Both the position numbers and the translations under genes were made by a program. A DNA stretch of 64,000 nt from Fen-1273 sp035516035 (lineage in GTDB: Bacteria > Bacteroidota > Ignavibacteria > UBA10030 > UBA6906): positions 19,854-83,853 of the forward strand of contig DATJAS010000044.1 in assembly GCA_035516035.1 (NCBI GenBank). Direction: 5' to 3'. Positions 28,417 to 40,277 of this stretch are shown here, piece by piece; position 1 is the first letter of the stretch; every line of letters begins with the position of its first letter. Below the pieces are notes generated by a model that was not told the origin of the DNA, ran no database searches, and saw only the letters and a program-made list of their open reading frames with translations.

Positions 28417-29952
28417 ATGACGAATACAAAAAGCGGGGCGGTTCCTGGTTCTCAGACGAATCTGCTCATGCGCAAAGGTAGGATGATAGTTGCTCTGTCC
28501 GTGACACTTTCCGTGTGCCTCATTTGCTTGCTTCTGAAGTATTTGCACCCTCTCGAAGAGATTTCTGCCACTGCCAACAAAGCCGGCAAGGCGACGAGCA
28601 TCGATTCGACAAAGAAACTCCTTATCTCCACAACAGGATTTCCGGTTGACTCAATTCGGCACGATAGCCTCAATGGCCACGCCGTCACGCATTTGACGAT
28701 ACGCCAACCTGAACGAGTACCTGTTGCACATCTCCTCTTCGCAGACACGTCAAACGCTTTGAAGGTGGGGATATACGATCTCAGTTGGCGAACCGGAGAG
28801 ATAACCCACCTCTTTGATTTGCCGGACGGGGCTCAATTCCCACCTGCAGGTCTTCAAGTGAACTTCAGAGGTGTGGCAACTTATTTTGCGATGGACTCCT
28901 GACGGACCACCGTATTGACATTACGGAGTTCTGGAGGTACAAAAACATTCCCACCACCTGGCCGTGATCAAGAGATCTGGTCATTTGACTATGATTCCCG
29001 CGAAATAACTCTCAAGGAATCGGACCAATACCCCGCTGCCTTGCTTTCACCGCATGGATCTGATGTTGTAACTTGGTGGAATCGAACTGTTGCTCTTGTA
29101 GATACCGAGCACGGCACACTTGAAAAAGAATTTCATATCTCACGGCTGATCAGCGGCGAAGCCGGGCTCCGCGAGACGTACGTTGACTCCTTCAAAGTAA
29201 GTGGAGCACTAAGCGACCACAACGAGGTATTTAATGTTGTGGCCTGGGACCCGGTTCGGCCATCCACCATTTTCGTGTCGAACTTCTTTTCAGATCAACT
29301 CACCAATGGATCAAGAGGACTCTGGACATATGATCTAGACACGCACACTTTCACGCTGGTCGATGCGTTGGTTGAACAGTTTCTATCCATCTCAACTGAT
29401 GGAGAATATCTGCTGTACACCAACAATGATGAAACGTGTTGCGCCGGAGTGAACTACACCGACAATCAGCTGATCTTACTGGATCTCCTTCAGCATTCCA
29501 GGGTCATTTTGTATGACGAATTCGTCCGATACGGCAACGAGAACAAGGCAGAAGACCATGTACCCGTTTCAGCTTTCTTCTCGCCAAACAACATGTTGTT
29601 TGCTACAACAATCGAGGACTTTCAAGATCGGAATATGCTATCGTCAGCGGGTCCGCGTCGGGAGGGAGTCCCAGACAGCATGGTTGGAGGCAAGCACATT
29701 CTGTACTCTCGTCTGGGTGGGTCCACCAGTAACGAAGTTCCTGATTGTGAATTAGTCGGTTGGGCGGATTCTGTGCACATGCTGATGAGGACCTTCAAAG
29801 AGGAGTGGTTGCCCAGAGGCCGGGCTGCCGGTGATTTTGGATGGAAGCAGCAAGAAGGGCCCTTGCAGTCTCTGGATATCCGCGATGGAAAGGTAATTCG
29901 GGTCTTTGAAAAACCGGTCCGCTTTCTACAGGTCGATTGGGAGTGGGATTAA
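28417..29952 (+). pseudogene. Membrane-anchored propeller-like protein interrupted by an in-frame TGA
   Basis: One frame runs through this whole stretch except for a TGA at 28900-28902 (codon 162 of 511). Upstream are a membrane anchor (VALSVTLSVCLICLLLKYL) and ...ATYFAMDS; directly after the stop the frame continues TVLTLRSSGG, GRDQEIWSFDYDS and WD40/TolB-like strands to WEWD. The junction reads naturally as Ser-(Gly)-Arg-Thr, so a single GGA-to-TGA change explains it. The second half could start at TTG 28915, but without a ribosome binding site or signal sequence. Nonsense mutation, base-call error or stop readthrough are the options. The homologous family was not recognised. Confidence 0.65.
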
Positions 29953-30257
29953 GTCCCAGATCGGACATCTGAGAGAGAACCCTTTGCACTCCTCACGCTA
30001 GCAGTGTCAAATGAAAGAGGCGAAAGTGAGACACAGGGCCCCCACGTCACAGGATACAAGGACCATGACAAGGTGGTAACCCTATTGAACGTACAGGATT
30101 CCTCGTAACAGCTGTCGAAGGTAGGGTAAGTCCATAAGCTATTGAACGTGCTGCGGCATAAAATAAGAAGAGTCATCGGATACTGCCCGATGACTCTTCT
30201 CGTAATATCGGGAAGGCAAGTGGAGACTAATCCGCCTGTTCCCCTTCATCATCAAGA
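29953..30257. other. Intergenic region with terminator, no gene
   Basis: No supported coding sequence. It holds the terminator of the dihydroorotate-dehydrogenase-like gene and two copies of CTATTGAACGT 57 bases apart (30082 and 30139) of unknown meaning. Confidence 0.5.
30166..30200 (-). terminator. Intrinsic terminator after the PFOR/DHOD-like genes
   Basis: A perfect 14-bp inverted repeat (AGAAGAGTCATCGG) with a 7-base loop, followed on the minus strand by TTATTTTAT. It ends minus-strand transcription 58 bases after the DHOD-like stop, and may also work for the plus strand. Confidence 0.8.
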
Positions 30258-31247
30258 CTACTTGTAGCTGTTCAGCGCCTTCATGTAATTCGCCCGCTCG
30301 AACGAGGAGGGGTCGGCGGCCGATTTCTGGCTCATGCTTCCCTTCATCTGGGCCACCGATTCGTACTCGTGTTCCTCCATCCACTTCGCCAGGTCGGCAA
30401 GCACGTCCTTGATCCTCCCCGGCCCGTGTTTCAGGAGCGCCGAGCACATCATCGTCACGTCCGCCCCCGCCATGAGCATCTTCAGCACGTCCTGCGCGCC
30501 GTGGATACCGCTCGTGGCGGCGAGGCTCGCCTTGATCTTCCCGTGCAGGATCGCCACCCAGCGGAGCGGCAACCTCATCGCCTGCGGCGTGCTCAGGATG
30601 ACGTTCGGCGTCACTTCCAGCGTCTCGAGATCGATGTCCGGCTGGTAGAACCGGTTGAACAGGACCAGTCCGTTTGCCCCCGCCTTGTCAAGCCGCAGGG
30701 CCATGTTGGCCATCGAGCTGAAGAACGGGCTGAGCTTCATCGCGACCGGGATCTTCACCGTGCTCTTGACCGCGCGGAGGACTTCCAGGTAGCGTTCCTC
30801 GACCGCCTTGCCGTCCTGCGCGGGATCGGCCGCGACGTGGTAGACGTTCAGCTCCAGCGCGTCCGCCCCCGCCTCTTCGATCTTCTTCGCGTATTTCGTC
30901 CAGCCGCCAGTCGAGACGCCGTTGATGCTCCCGATCACGGGGATCGAGAGCGCCCGCTTCGCGTTGTGGATGTGCTCGACGTACTCTTCGGGGCCGAGGT
31001 TGTAGTCCTCCGCCTCCGGGAAATACGTCAGCGCCTCCGCAAAGCTTTCGGTTCCCTGCGCCAGGTAGTGGTTCAGCTCGGCGGTCTCGTGCTCTATCTG
31101 CTCCTCGAAGAGGGAATAGACCACGATTGCCGCGGCGCCGAACTCCTCCAGCCGCCTCATGCTGTCCACGGTGTGCGAGAGGGGCCCGGCCGAGGGGACG
31201 ATCGGGTTCTTGAGCTTGAGGCCCAGGTATGATGTTGTCAGGTCCAT
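30258..31247 (-). CDS. Dihydroorotate dehydrogenase-like flavoprotein
   Basis: 329-aa class 1 DHOD/PreA-like FMN barrel: TTSYLGLKLKNPIVPSAGP at the start, IPVIGSINGVSTGGW, ADALELNVYHVA, IPVAMKLSPF, and SGIHGAQDVLKMLMAGADVTMMCSALL with the phosphate-binding loop. The residue normally used as the catalytic base is not obvious, and the family is often found beside pyruvate:ferredoxin oxidoreductase rather than pyrimidine genes. It lies 48 bases downstream of nifJ here and ends at a strong terminator. Likely a redox partner of PFOR; its substrate is not known. Confidence 0.85.
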   Translation of the reverse strand: MDLTTSYLGLKLKNPIVPSAGPLSHTVDSMRRLEEFGAAAIVVYSLFEEQIEHETAELNHYLAQGTESFAEALTYFPEAEDYNLGPEEYVEHIHNAKRALSIPVIGSINGVSTGGWTKYAKKIEEAGADALELNVYHVAADPAQDGKAVEERYLEVLRAVKSTVKIPVAMKLSPFFSSMANMALRLDKAGANGLVLFNRFYQPDIDLETLEVTPNVILSTPQAMRLPLRWVAILHGKIKASLAATSGIHGAQDVLKMLMAGADVTMMCSALLKHGPGRIKDVLADLAKWMEEHEYESVAQMKGSMSQKSAADPSSFERANYMKALNSYK

Positions 31248-31295
31248 GGTTCCCTTCAGGGTCGAATGTTCGTTTTTCCGTTCGTCGTGAGCGGG

Positions 31296-34868
<3,573 letters not shown>

Positions 34869-34944
34869 CGTGCGACTACCTTTAAGTAATGAGGCGTAAC
34901 GTGTGATTAGCAGATTTTTTGAAGGGCAAATGCCCCCTTAGTGG

Positions 34945-34973
34945 CGAATATCATGCCACCCCGATGTGTCCAA
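34945..34973 (-). promoter_or_regulatory. Candidate nifJ promoter
   Basis: Minus strand TTGGAC, 17-base spacer, TATTCG, with a leader of roughly 70 bases. It is weaker than the consensus of this window. The remaining gap up to 35094 holds GAATTCC-type short palindromes and no gene. Confidence 0.35.
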
Positions 34974-35094
34974 AACGGGGCAAATAGCGGTCTTCCCGGG
35001 TGTGAATTCCAAGAATTGGGAATTCCGCAACATGAAGTGGGAATCTATGCGACGGACGATTCCCATTCATCGTACGGCGAGGGTGACGGCGGGA

Positions 35095-36153
35095 TCAGCC
35101 TGGCTCTTGCTGCGTCAGGCAGTGGAGTGTTCCGAAACCCCAGACAAGATCGACTGCATGTATGCCGACGACCGGCCTGTCCTTGAAAAGCTCTGCAAGT
35201 ATTCCGAGCGCGGTGCGGTCATTCACGTCGTTGAACGTCGGGACGATCACCGCGGCGTTCGTGATGTAGAAGTTCGCGTAGCTGGCGGGAATGCGCATCC
35301 CGTTGAAGAAGAGGGGTGCCGGCATCGGGAGCGGGACGACCTCAGGCCGGGAACCGTCTTCGAGTTGCATGCCGGAGAGCCTCTCCATGTTCTCGCTGAG
35401 TGGCGCGTGGTTTACGTCCGTCCGATTCGTCTCACGGCATGCGACGATCGTCCCGGCGTTGACGAACCGCGCGATGTCATCCACGTGCCCGTGCGTGTCG
35501 TCCCCCGCGATCCCATTGCCGAGCCAGAGTATGTTCTTCACGCCGAGTGAGTCGCGAAGCGCCTGCTCGATCTCCTGCCGGCTGTGTCCCGGGTTACGCG
35601 CCTGCGTCTTCTGGTCGAGAAGGCATTCTTCCGTGGTCAGGACTGTGCCGCGCCCGTTCACGTCGATCGATCCCCCTTCGAGGACGAACTGCGTCTCCCC
35701 GATTGCCGGCTTGAAGATCCTCAGTCCGAGGGCGGCGGCCGCGCGCGCATGGACTTTCGTGTCCTTCTGCCAGTCTGGGTATTTCGCCCAGGCGCTGAAC
35801 CGGAAGTTCACGATCGCCTTCTCTCCCGCCGGGTTCCTGACGAACATCGGTCCCATGTCGCGCGTCCATCCCCGGTTTGTCGGGAACCGGAAGAACCTCA
35901 CGCGCGAGACGTCCGCACCCGCCTTGTTCAGAACATTGCGCGCGGAGGATTCGTGCCTCGCGGATTCCACGATGATCCGGAGCGATTCGCCGGCGGTGAT
36001 CTTCTTTGCCATCTCGCCGAAGACCCAGGGGATGGCGGCGAACTTCCCCGGCCAGTCCGTCGTGTTGTGGGGCCAGCCGATCCATGTGGCCTCGTGGTGT
36101 TCCCACTCGGCGGGCATCATGAACCCGGTTGCGGAAGGGGTCTCCGCCGTCAC
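35095..36153 (-). CDS. aguA: Agmatine deiminase
   Basis: 352-aa peptidyl-arginine-deiminase-family enzyme converting agmatine to N-carbamoylputrescine and ammonia. Signature blocks: MPAEWEHHEATWIGWPHN, NRGWTRDMGPMFV, QFVLEGGSIDVNGRGTVLTTEECLL, DDTHGHVDDIARF and the C-terminal FGTLHCLTQQEPG with catalytic Cys345. Its ATG overlaps the stop of the amidase gene by four bases, so the two consecutive putrescine-pathway enzymes are translationally coupled. Confidence 0.95.
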   Translation of the reverse strand: MTAETPSATGFMMPAEWEHHEATWIGWPHNTTDWPGKFAAIPWVFGEMAKKITAGESLRIIVESARHESSARNVLNKAGADVSRVRFFRFPTNRGWTRDMGPMFVRNPAGEKAIVNFRFSAWAKYPDWQKDTKVHARAAAALGLRIFKPAIGETQFVLEGGSIDVNGRGTVLTTEECLLDQKTQARNPGHSRQEIEQALRDSLGVKNILWLGNGIAGDDTHGHVDDIARFVNAGTIVACRETNRTDVNHAPLSENMERLSGMQLEDGSRPEVVPLPMPAPLFFNGMRIPASYANFYITNAAVIVPTFNDVNDRTALGILAELFKDRPVVGIHAVDLVWGFGTLHCLTQQEPG

Positions 36154-37073
36154 GGCGATTTCTTCCAGGGCTCGTCCCCCAGGAACCTCTCTGTAATACC
36201 GCCGTATGCGTCGATCCGCCTGTCCCGCAGGAATGGCCAGTTCCGCCTGATATCTTCAAGCGTCCCTGTATCCACTTCGGCCACGAGCACGGCCTCCCTG
36301 TCAGTCGGTGCCTCGGCAAGCACCGCTCCCTGGGGATCGGCGATGAACGATGAGCCCCAGAACTCGATGCCGGCCCCCCCTCCGGGAGGGATTTCGTGAC
36401 CCGTGCGGTTGACCGCCGCCACATAGACGCCGTTGGCCACGGCGTGTCCCCGCTGGACAGTCCGCCACGCATCCCTCTGCCGCTCCCCCTGTTCCGCCTT
36501 CTCCGCGGGATGCCAGCCGATCGCCGTGGGGTAGAAGAGGACCTCAGCTCCCTGGAGCGCTGTGAGACGGGCTCCCTCGGGGTACCACTGATCCCAACAG
36601 ATGAGCGTCCCCACGCGTCCGTGTGCCGTGTCGAATGCCTGGAACCCCAGGTCCCCGGGGGTGAAATAAAACTTCTCGTAGTAGGCCGGGTCATCCGGGA
36701 TGTGCATCTTCCTGTAGAGTCCGGCGATGCGGCCGTCGGCATCGACGACGACGGCGCTGTTGTGATAGACTCCCGCTGCCCGGCGCTCGAAGACGGGGGC
36801 GATAATAGCGGCATGGTGCGAGCGGGCGGCCTTTGCGATAGCTTCCGTGGTCGGCCCCGGCACGGCCTCCGCGAGGTCAAACGCGGCGGTCTCCTCCCTC
36901 TGGCAAAAGTACAGTGACCGGAAGAGTTCGGGAAGACAGATGATCCGTGCGCCGCGACGGGCGGCATCCGCAATGCCGTCGAGCGCTCGCGCGAGGTTAT
37001 CGGCCGGATCCTGGCCGACGGACATCTGGACGAGTCCGATTGTGTAACGGCGGGGCGGGGTTGGAGTGTTCAC
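36150..37073 (-). CDS. aguB: N-carbamoylputrescine amidase
   Basis: Nitrilase-superfamily enzyme hydrolysing N-carbamoylputrescine to putrescine, CO2 and ammonia. The Glu-Lys-Cys triad is in ICLPELFRSLYF, YRKMHIPDD and TLICWDQWYPE. The GTG start gives 307 aa beginning VNTPTPPRRYTIGLVQM, the right length for the family. An in-frame ATG 21 bases upstream lies between the -35 and -10 boxes and has no ribosome binding site, so it is unlikely. The GTG is six bases after the -10 box, pointing to a leaderless mRNA. First gene of the aguBA pair. Confidence 0.93.
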   Translation of the reverse strand: MNTPTPPRRYTIGLVQMSVGQDPADNLARALDGIADAARRGARIICLPELFRSLYFCQREETAAFDLAEAVPGPTTEAIAKAARSHHAAIIAPVFERRAAGVYHNSAVVVDADGRIAGLYRKMHIPDDPAYYEKFYFTPGDLGFQAFDTAHGRVGTLICWDQWYPEGARLTALQGAEVLFYPTAIGWHPAEKAEQGERQRDAWRTVQRGHAVANGVYVAAVNRTGHEIPPGGGAGIEFWGSSFIADPQGAVLAEAPTDREAVLVAEVDTGTLEDIRRNWPFLRDRRIDAYGGITERFLGDEPWKKSP

Positions 37074-37079
37074 CCGGCG

Positions 37080-37108
37080 AATATACCCGCCCATTGCCTG
37101 AAAATCAA
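37080..37108 (-). promoter_or_regulatory. aguBA promoter, apparently leaderless
   Basis: Minus strand TTGATT, 17-base spacer, TATATT, then CGCCGG and the GTG start. It is back-to-back with the divergent promoter of the DUF2085 gene, 11 bases between their -35 boxes. Confidence 0.6.
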
Positions 37109-37119
37109 GCCAGGTTCCC

Positions 37120-37148
37120 TTGACTCTAGGGTGTTTTTCGGGTATGTT
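37120..37148 (+). promoter_or_regulatory. Promoter of the DUF2085 gene, apparently leaderless
   Basis: TTGACT, 17-base spacer, TATGTT, then TTGCC and the ATG. No Shine-Dalgarno sequence can lie between promoter and start. Confidence 0.6.
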
Positions 37149-37153
37149 TTGCC

Positions 37154-37666
37154 ATGCGAAGCGAGCGTCTCACCCACGCAGTGATACTCGCCGGCGCGGC
37201 CCTCTGGTGCATGCTCATTCTCGCCGCTCCCCTTGCCACCGCGACGTCCGCCATGCCTTTCGGTGCGCTCGTGTACGCATTCTTCCAGCCTGTCTGCCAC
37301 CAGATCGACGCCCGTTCGTTCCATCTATTTGGCGCTCCGCTGGCGGTCTGCGCCAGGTGCTCATCCATCTATTTCGGCTTTCTCGCCGGTACGATCGTCT
37401 ACCCGGCGTTCCGCGCCCGCATCCGGCGGCGAACGCCCGGCCGGCTCTTCCTGGCCGTTGCCGTGGCGCCGATGGCTGTGGAGGTCATTGCCGAAATGGC
37501 CGGGCTCTCTGAATTCTCCAACGCCGTCCGCGCATTTACCGGGGCGTGGTTCGGACTCCTGATCACCGCCGTGATACTCCATGGCGCCGAGGAGGGCGCG
37601 GCGGAACTCTTCGTCCGGCGCCCTGTTCACTCGGTCCAACCAGAGAAAGGACTCGCCGATGCCTGA
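37154..37666 (+). CDS. DUF2085 membrane protein
   Basis: 170-aa inner-membrane protein with about four hydrophobic helices. The DUF2085 signature is clear: FFQPVCHQIDARSFHLFGAPLAVCARCSSIYFGFLAG, read here in two parts as VCHQIDARSFHLFG and VCARCSSIYFGFLAG. The conserved Cys/His residues suggest metal or redox chemistry, but no function is established. It overlaps the next membrane protein gene by eight bases. Confidence 0.88.
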   Translation: MRSERLTHAVILAGAALWCMLILAAPLATATSAMPFGALVYAFFQPVCHQIDARSFHLFGAPLAVCARCSSIYFGFLAGTIVYPAFRARIRRRTPGRLFLAVAVAPMAVEVIAEMAGLSEFSNAVRAFTGAWFGLLITAVILHGAEEGAAELFVRRPVHSVQPEKGLADA

Positions 37667-38177
37667 AAAACCCGCAAAATTCCTCCCCGCTCTTTACGGC
37701 GGAATCATCATGGGCGTGCTCTCAGGTGTGCCCGGCCTGAGCCTTGTCAACTGCCTCTGCTGCGCGGGCATCATGTTCGGCGGGTTCATGGCGGTATTCT
37801 TCTACAAGAAAGAGCTGCAGCCGTCGCATCCCCCTCTCACGAACGGCGATGCGCTCGGGCTCGGAGCGATTTCTGGCCTCATCGGCGCCGTGGTTACGAC
37901 GCTGCTTAGCGCTCTCTTCACCCACCTCCTCGGATTCGCCATGGGGGGCGGGATGGAACGGCTTCGGAACATGGGAGCGCTCAGCGACCAGATCCCCCCT
38001 GAAACGCTGAAGATGATCCAGAGCCTCACCAGCGGCGGCGCGCTTCTCGGCATCGGGTTTGTCTTCCACCTGGTGATCATGCCGCTCTTCGGCCTGCTCG
38101 GCGGCCTGATCGGGTACTCGGTCTTCAAGCCGAAAGCCCCGGCCGTCATGCCCCCGCCGCCGCCCCCGGCGCACTGA
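37659..38177 (+). CDS. Small polytopic membrane protein of unknown function
   Basis: 172 aa, three to four membrane helices (ALYGGIIMGVLSGVPGLSLVNCL, GLGAISGLIGAVVTTLLSALF, LLGIGFVFHLVIMPLFGLLGGLI). It has a double-Cys turn (NCLCCAG) in the first loop and a Pro-rich C-terminus. The start at 37659 sits inside the DUF2085 coding end, suggesting coupled translation. The NCLCC motif is the only feature that might point to a function. Confidence 0.75.
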   Translation: MPEKPAKFLPALYGGIIMGVLSGVPGLSLVNCLCCAGIMFGGFMAVFFYKKELQPSHPPLTNGDALGLGAISGLIGAVVTTLLSALFTHLLGFAMGGGMERLRNMGALSDQIPPETLKMIQSLTSGGALLGIGFVFHLVIMPLFGLLGGLIGYSVFKPKAPAVMPPPPPPAH

Positions 38178-38208
38178 GGCATACACACACTCTTTTTCAT
38201 CCGCCCGT

Positions 38209-39507
38209 ATGGCTGCCCAGGACGCACCAGGCGCTGGTGGACTTTCCCCGCAGGAGGAAAACCGCCGTCTCAAGAGGGCCGTCGAGGAGCTGTCGATCCT
38301 GAACGACCTCGCCCGCGCCATCGGGGCATCGGTGAACCTGCAGGATATCATGCGGACGATCATCCACCGGTCGATCCGCGCCATCCGGGCGGAACAGGGG
38401 GTGATCACGCTGGTCGACCACCGCGCGCAGGACGTGATGAAGACGCTCGTGCGCACGATGGCCAGCTCCTCCCAGTCGCCGCAGTACCACTTCAGCCAGA
38501 GCCTCCTCGGCTGGATGCACCTGAACAAGAAGCCGCTGATGCTCAACGACCCCCGCACGGACGAGCGGTTCCGCGGCGTCCAGTGGGACGAGTCGATCCG
38601 CTCGCTCCTGTGCGTGCCGATGATGGTCAAATCGACGCTCATCGGCGTCCTGACGGTGTACAACAAGCGTGAGGAGGGCGCGTTCACGGACGAGGACCAG
38701 CGACTCCTGGCGATCATCGCCGGCCAGTCTGCGCAGATCGTCGAGAACGCGCGCCTCTACGAGGAAGAGCAGGCGCTTCAGCGGATGAAGGAGGAGGTCC
38801 GGCTCGCCGCGACCATACAGATGGATCTCCTCCCGAAGGCCCCTCCCGACGTCCCCGGGTACGATATCGCGGGGGTGAGCATCCCTGCCCAGCTCGTCGG
38901 CGGCGATGCGTTCGATTTCATTCCGATCGACGCCACGCACATCGCCGTCACGCTTGCGGACGTGTCGGGGAAAGGACTTCCAGCGTCGCTCCTGATGGCC
39001 AACGTCCAGGCGACGCTCCGCGGGCAGACTCTCGGCGGGCCCGGTGCTTCAGTCTGCGTGCAGCGCGCGAACAAGCTCCTCTTCCAGAGCACGAGCCCCG
39101 ACAAGTTTGTTACGCTCTTCTACAGCGTGCTTGACGCCGGGGCCCACACGCTGACCTACTGTAATGCGGGGCACGACCACCCGTTCCACTTTTCCGGCCC
39201 CGGGTCGCCGAAGAGGCTGGAGACAGGGGGCCTCGTGGTCAGCATCGTGGAGGATTTTCCCTACCAGGAGGACACCGTGTCGCTCGCCCCGGGCGACGTG
39301 GTCGTTGTCTACTCCGACGGGATCACGGAGGCGGTGGATCCCCTGGCCGCGCAGTTCGGGGACGTGAACATCGAGTCCGTCGTCGTCGCCAGCCGCACGC
39401 TCGGCGCCGCCGGCATCATCGACGCCATCGTGGGTGCGGTGCGGCACCACGCCGACACCGCCGCGCAGGCGGACGACATGACCATCGTGGTTATCAAGCG
39501 GCTGTAA
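38209..39507 (+). CDS. GAF-PP2C (RsbU-type) serine phosphatase
   Basis: 432-aa cytoplasmic phosphatase. A short coiled coil at 15-45 precedes a GAF sensor domain (about 45-190; SIRSLLCVPMMVKSTLIGVL). A linker helix (LAATIQMDLLPKAPP) leads to the SpoIIE-type PP2C domain with LVGGDAFDFIPI, VTLADVSGKGLPASLLMA, CNAGHDHPF, VVVYSDGITEAVD and QADDMTIVVIK. Its likely substrate is the phosphorylated STAS protein encoded two genes downstream, which would free or capture the RsbW-like kinase. Confidence 0.93.
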   Translation: MAAQDAPGAGGLSPQEENRRLKRAVEELSILNDLARAIGASVNLQDIMRTIIHRSIRAIRAEQGVITLVDHRAQDVMKTLVRTMASSSQSPQYHFSQSLLGWMHLNKKPLMLNDPRTDERFRGVQWDESIRSLLCVPMMVKSTLIGVLTVYNKREEGAFTDEDQRLLAIIAGQSAQIVENARLYEEEQALQRMKEEVRLAATIQMDLLPKAPPDVPGYDIAGVSIPAQLVGGDAFDFIPIDATHIAVTLADVSGKGLPASLLMANVQATLRGQTLGGPGASVCVQRANKLLFQSTSPDKFVTLFYSVLDAGAHTLTYCNAGHDHPFHFSGPGSPKRLETGGLVVSIVEDFPYQEDTVSLAPGDVVVVYSDGITEAVDPLAAQFGDVNIESVVVASRTLGAAGIIDAIVGAVRHHADTAAQADDMTIVVIKRL

Positions 39508-39547
39508 CGGAGGGAGGACCGGCAATCGGGATGACACTCACGGGTCG

Positions 39548-39961
39548 GTGCCGTTGATGCGCCGGGAGTTTGCCAGGGAGATGGCGTCGCTGGATGCGGT
39601 GTTCGACTTTCTGCACCGCTTCGCAGGAGAGGAACGTCTCGACCCGCAGGCGTCCTACGCGCTGGATTTGGCCGTGGAGGAGTTCTTCACGAACATCGTG
39701 AAGTACGGCAAGGGAAACGGGGGGAGCATCGTCGTCGAAGCCGTTCGCTCGGGGGGCACGGTGACCGTCCGCCTGGAAGAGGAGACTCCCGTTCCGTTCG
39801 ACGTCACGCGGCAGACCGCGACCCAGTTCGACACCCCGTTTGCCGAGCGACGGCCCGGCGGCCTGGGCATCCACATTGCCCGGGAGATGCTCGACGGCCT
39901 GGCGTACGACTACGTCGACGGCACGAGCCGGATCACACTGACCAAACACCTGGAGCCGTAG
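39548..39961 (+). CDS. RsbW/SpoIIAB-like anti-sigma kinase (HATPase_c_2)
   Basis: 137-aa GHKL-fold protein. N-box ALDLAVEEFFTNIVKY and the G-box region GGLGIHIAREMLDGLAYDY are clear. Such proteins bind a sigma factor or other partner and phosphorylate a STAS antagonist. The start is uncertain: GTG 39548 and ATG 39557 lie in frame, but the only strong GGAGG is 30 bases upstream, well placed for an out-of-frame ATG at 39531 that meets a stop after eight codons. A frameshift near 39540 or a long leader would explain this. It ends one base before the STAS gene. Confidence 0.87.
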   Translation: MPLMRREFAREMASLDAVFDFLHRFAGEERLDPQASYALDLAVEEFFTNIVKYGKGNGGSIVVEAVRSGGTVTVRLEEETPVPFDVTRQTATQFDTPFAERRPGGLGIHIAREMLDGLAYDYVDGTSRITLTKHLEP

Positions 39962-39962
39962 C

Positions 39963-40247
39963 ATGTTCAGCATTGCAGTCAACGACGAGGGGATCGTCGT
40001 CCTGACAGGGAGGTTCGACGCGTCGCAGTCGGACAGGGCGCGGGAGGTGTTCGCGGTACTGAAGGAATCGGCAGTCGTGGATTTCCGGGATCTGGACTAC
40101 ATTTCAAGCGCGGGATTGGGTGTGCTCCTCGCCACACAGCAGCGGCTGAAAAAGGAGGGGAAGGCGATCAAGCTCGTGCACATGAACCGGATGGTGCGGG
40201 ATGTCTTCAAAATCGCTCGTTTTGACTTGATTTTTGAAATAGAATAG
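39963..40247 (+). CDS. STAS-domain anti-sigma factor antagonist (RsbV/SpoIIAA-like)
   Basis: 94-aa STAS domain with the phosphoacceptor motif DYISSAGLGVLLA at about 44-56. In its unphosphorylated form it would bind the RsbW-like kinase from the preceding gene and release that kinase's target. Together with the GAF-PP2C phosphatase it completes a partner-switching module encoded in order phosphatase, kinase, antagonist. An ECF sigma gene follows after 30 bases. Confidence 0.92.
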   Translation: MFSIAVNDEGIVVLTGRFDASQSDRAREVFAVLKESAVVDFRDLDYISSAGLGVLLATQQRLKKEGKAIKLVHMNRMVRDVFKIARFDLIFEIE

Positions 40248-40277
40248 AGCCAACATTTGTGATTGCGGACGGTATTT

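Noticed and set aside
28900..28926. Selenocysteine at the in-frame TGA, with a CCGTA/TACGG hairpin eight bases downstream
   Set aside because: The stem is only five pairs and common by chance, the loop lacks the usual SECIS features, the position reads as Gly in context, and no selenoprotein machinery is in the window.
30082..30150. CTATTGAACGT direct repeat as attachment sites
   Set aside because: Only 11 bases, 57 apart, with no integrase or tRNA nearby.
37074..37094. Upstream ATG for N-carbamoylputrescine amidase
   Set aside because: It falls between the -35 and -10 boxes and has no ribosome binding site; the extra residues are not family-like.
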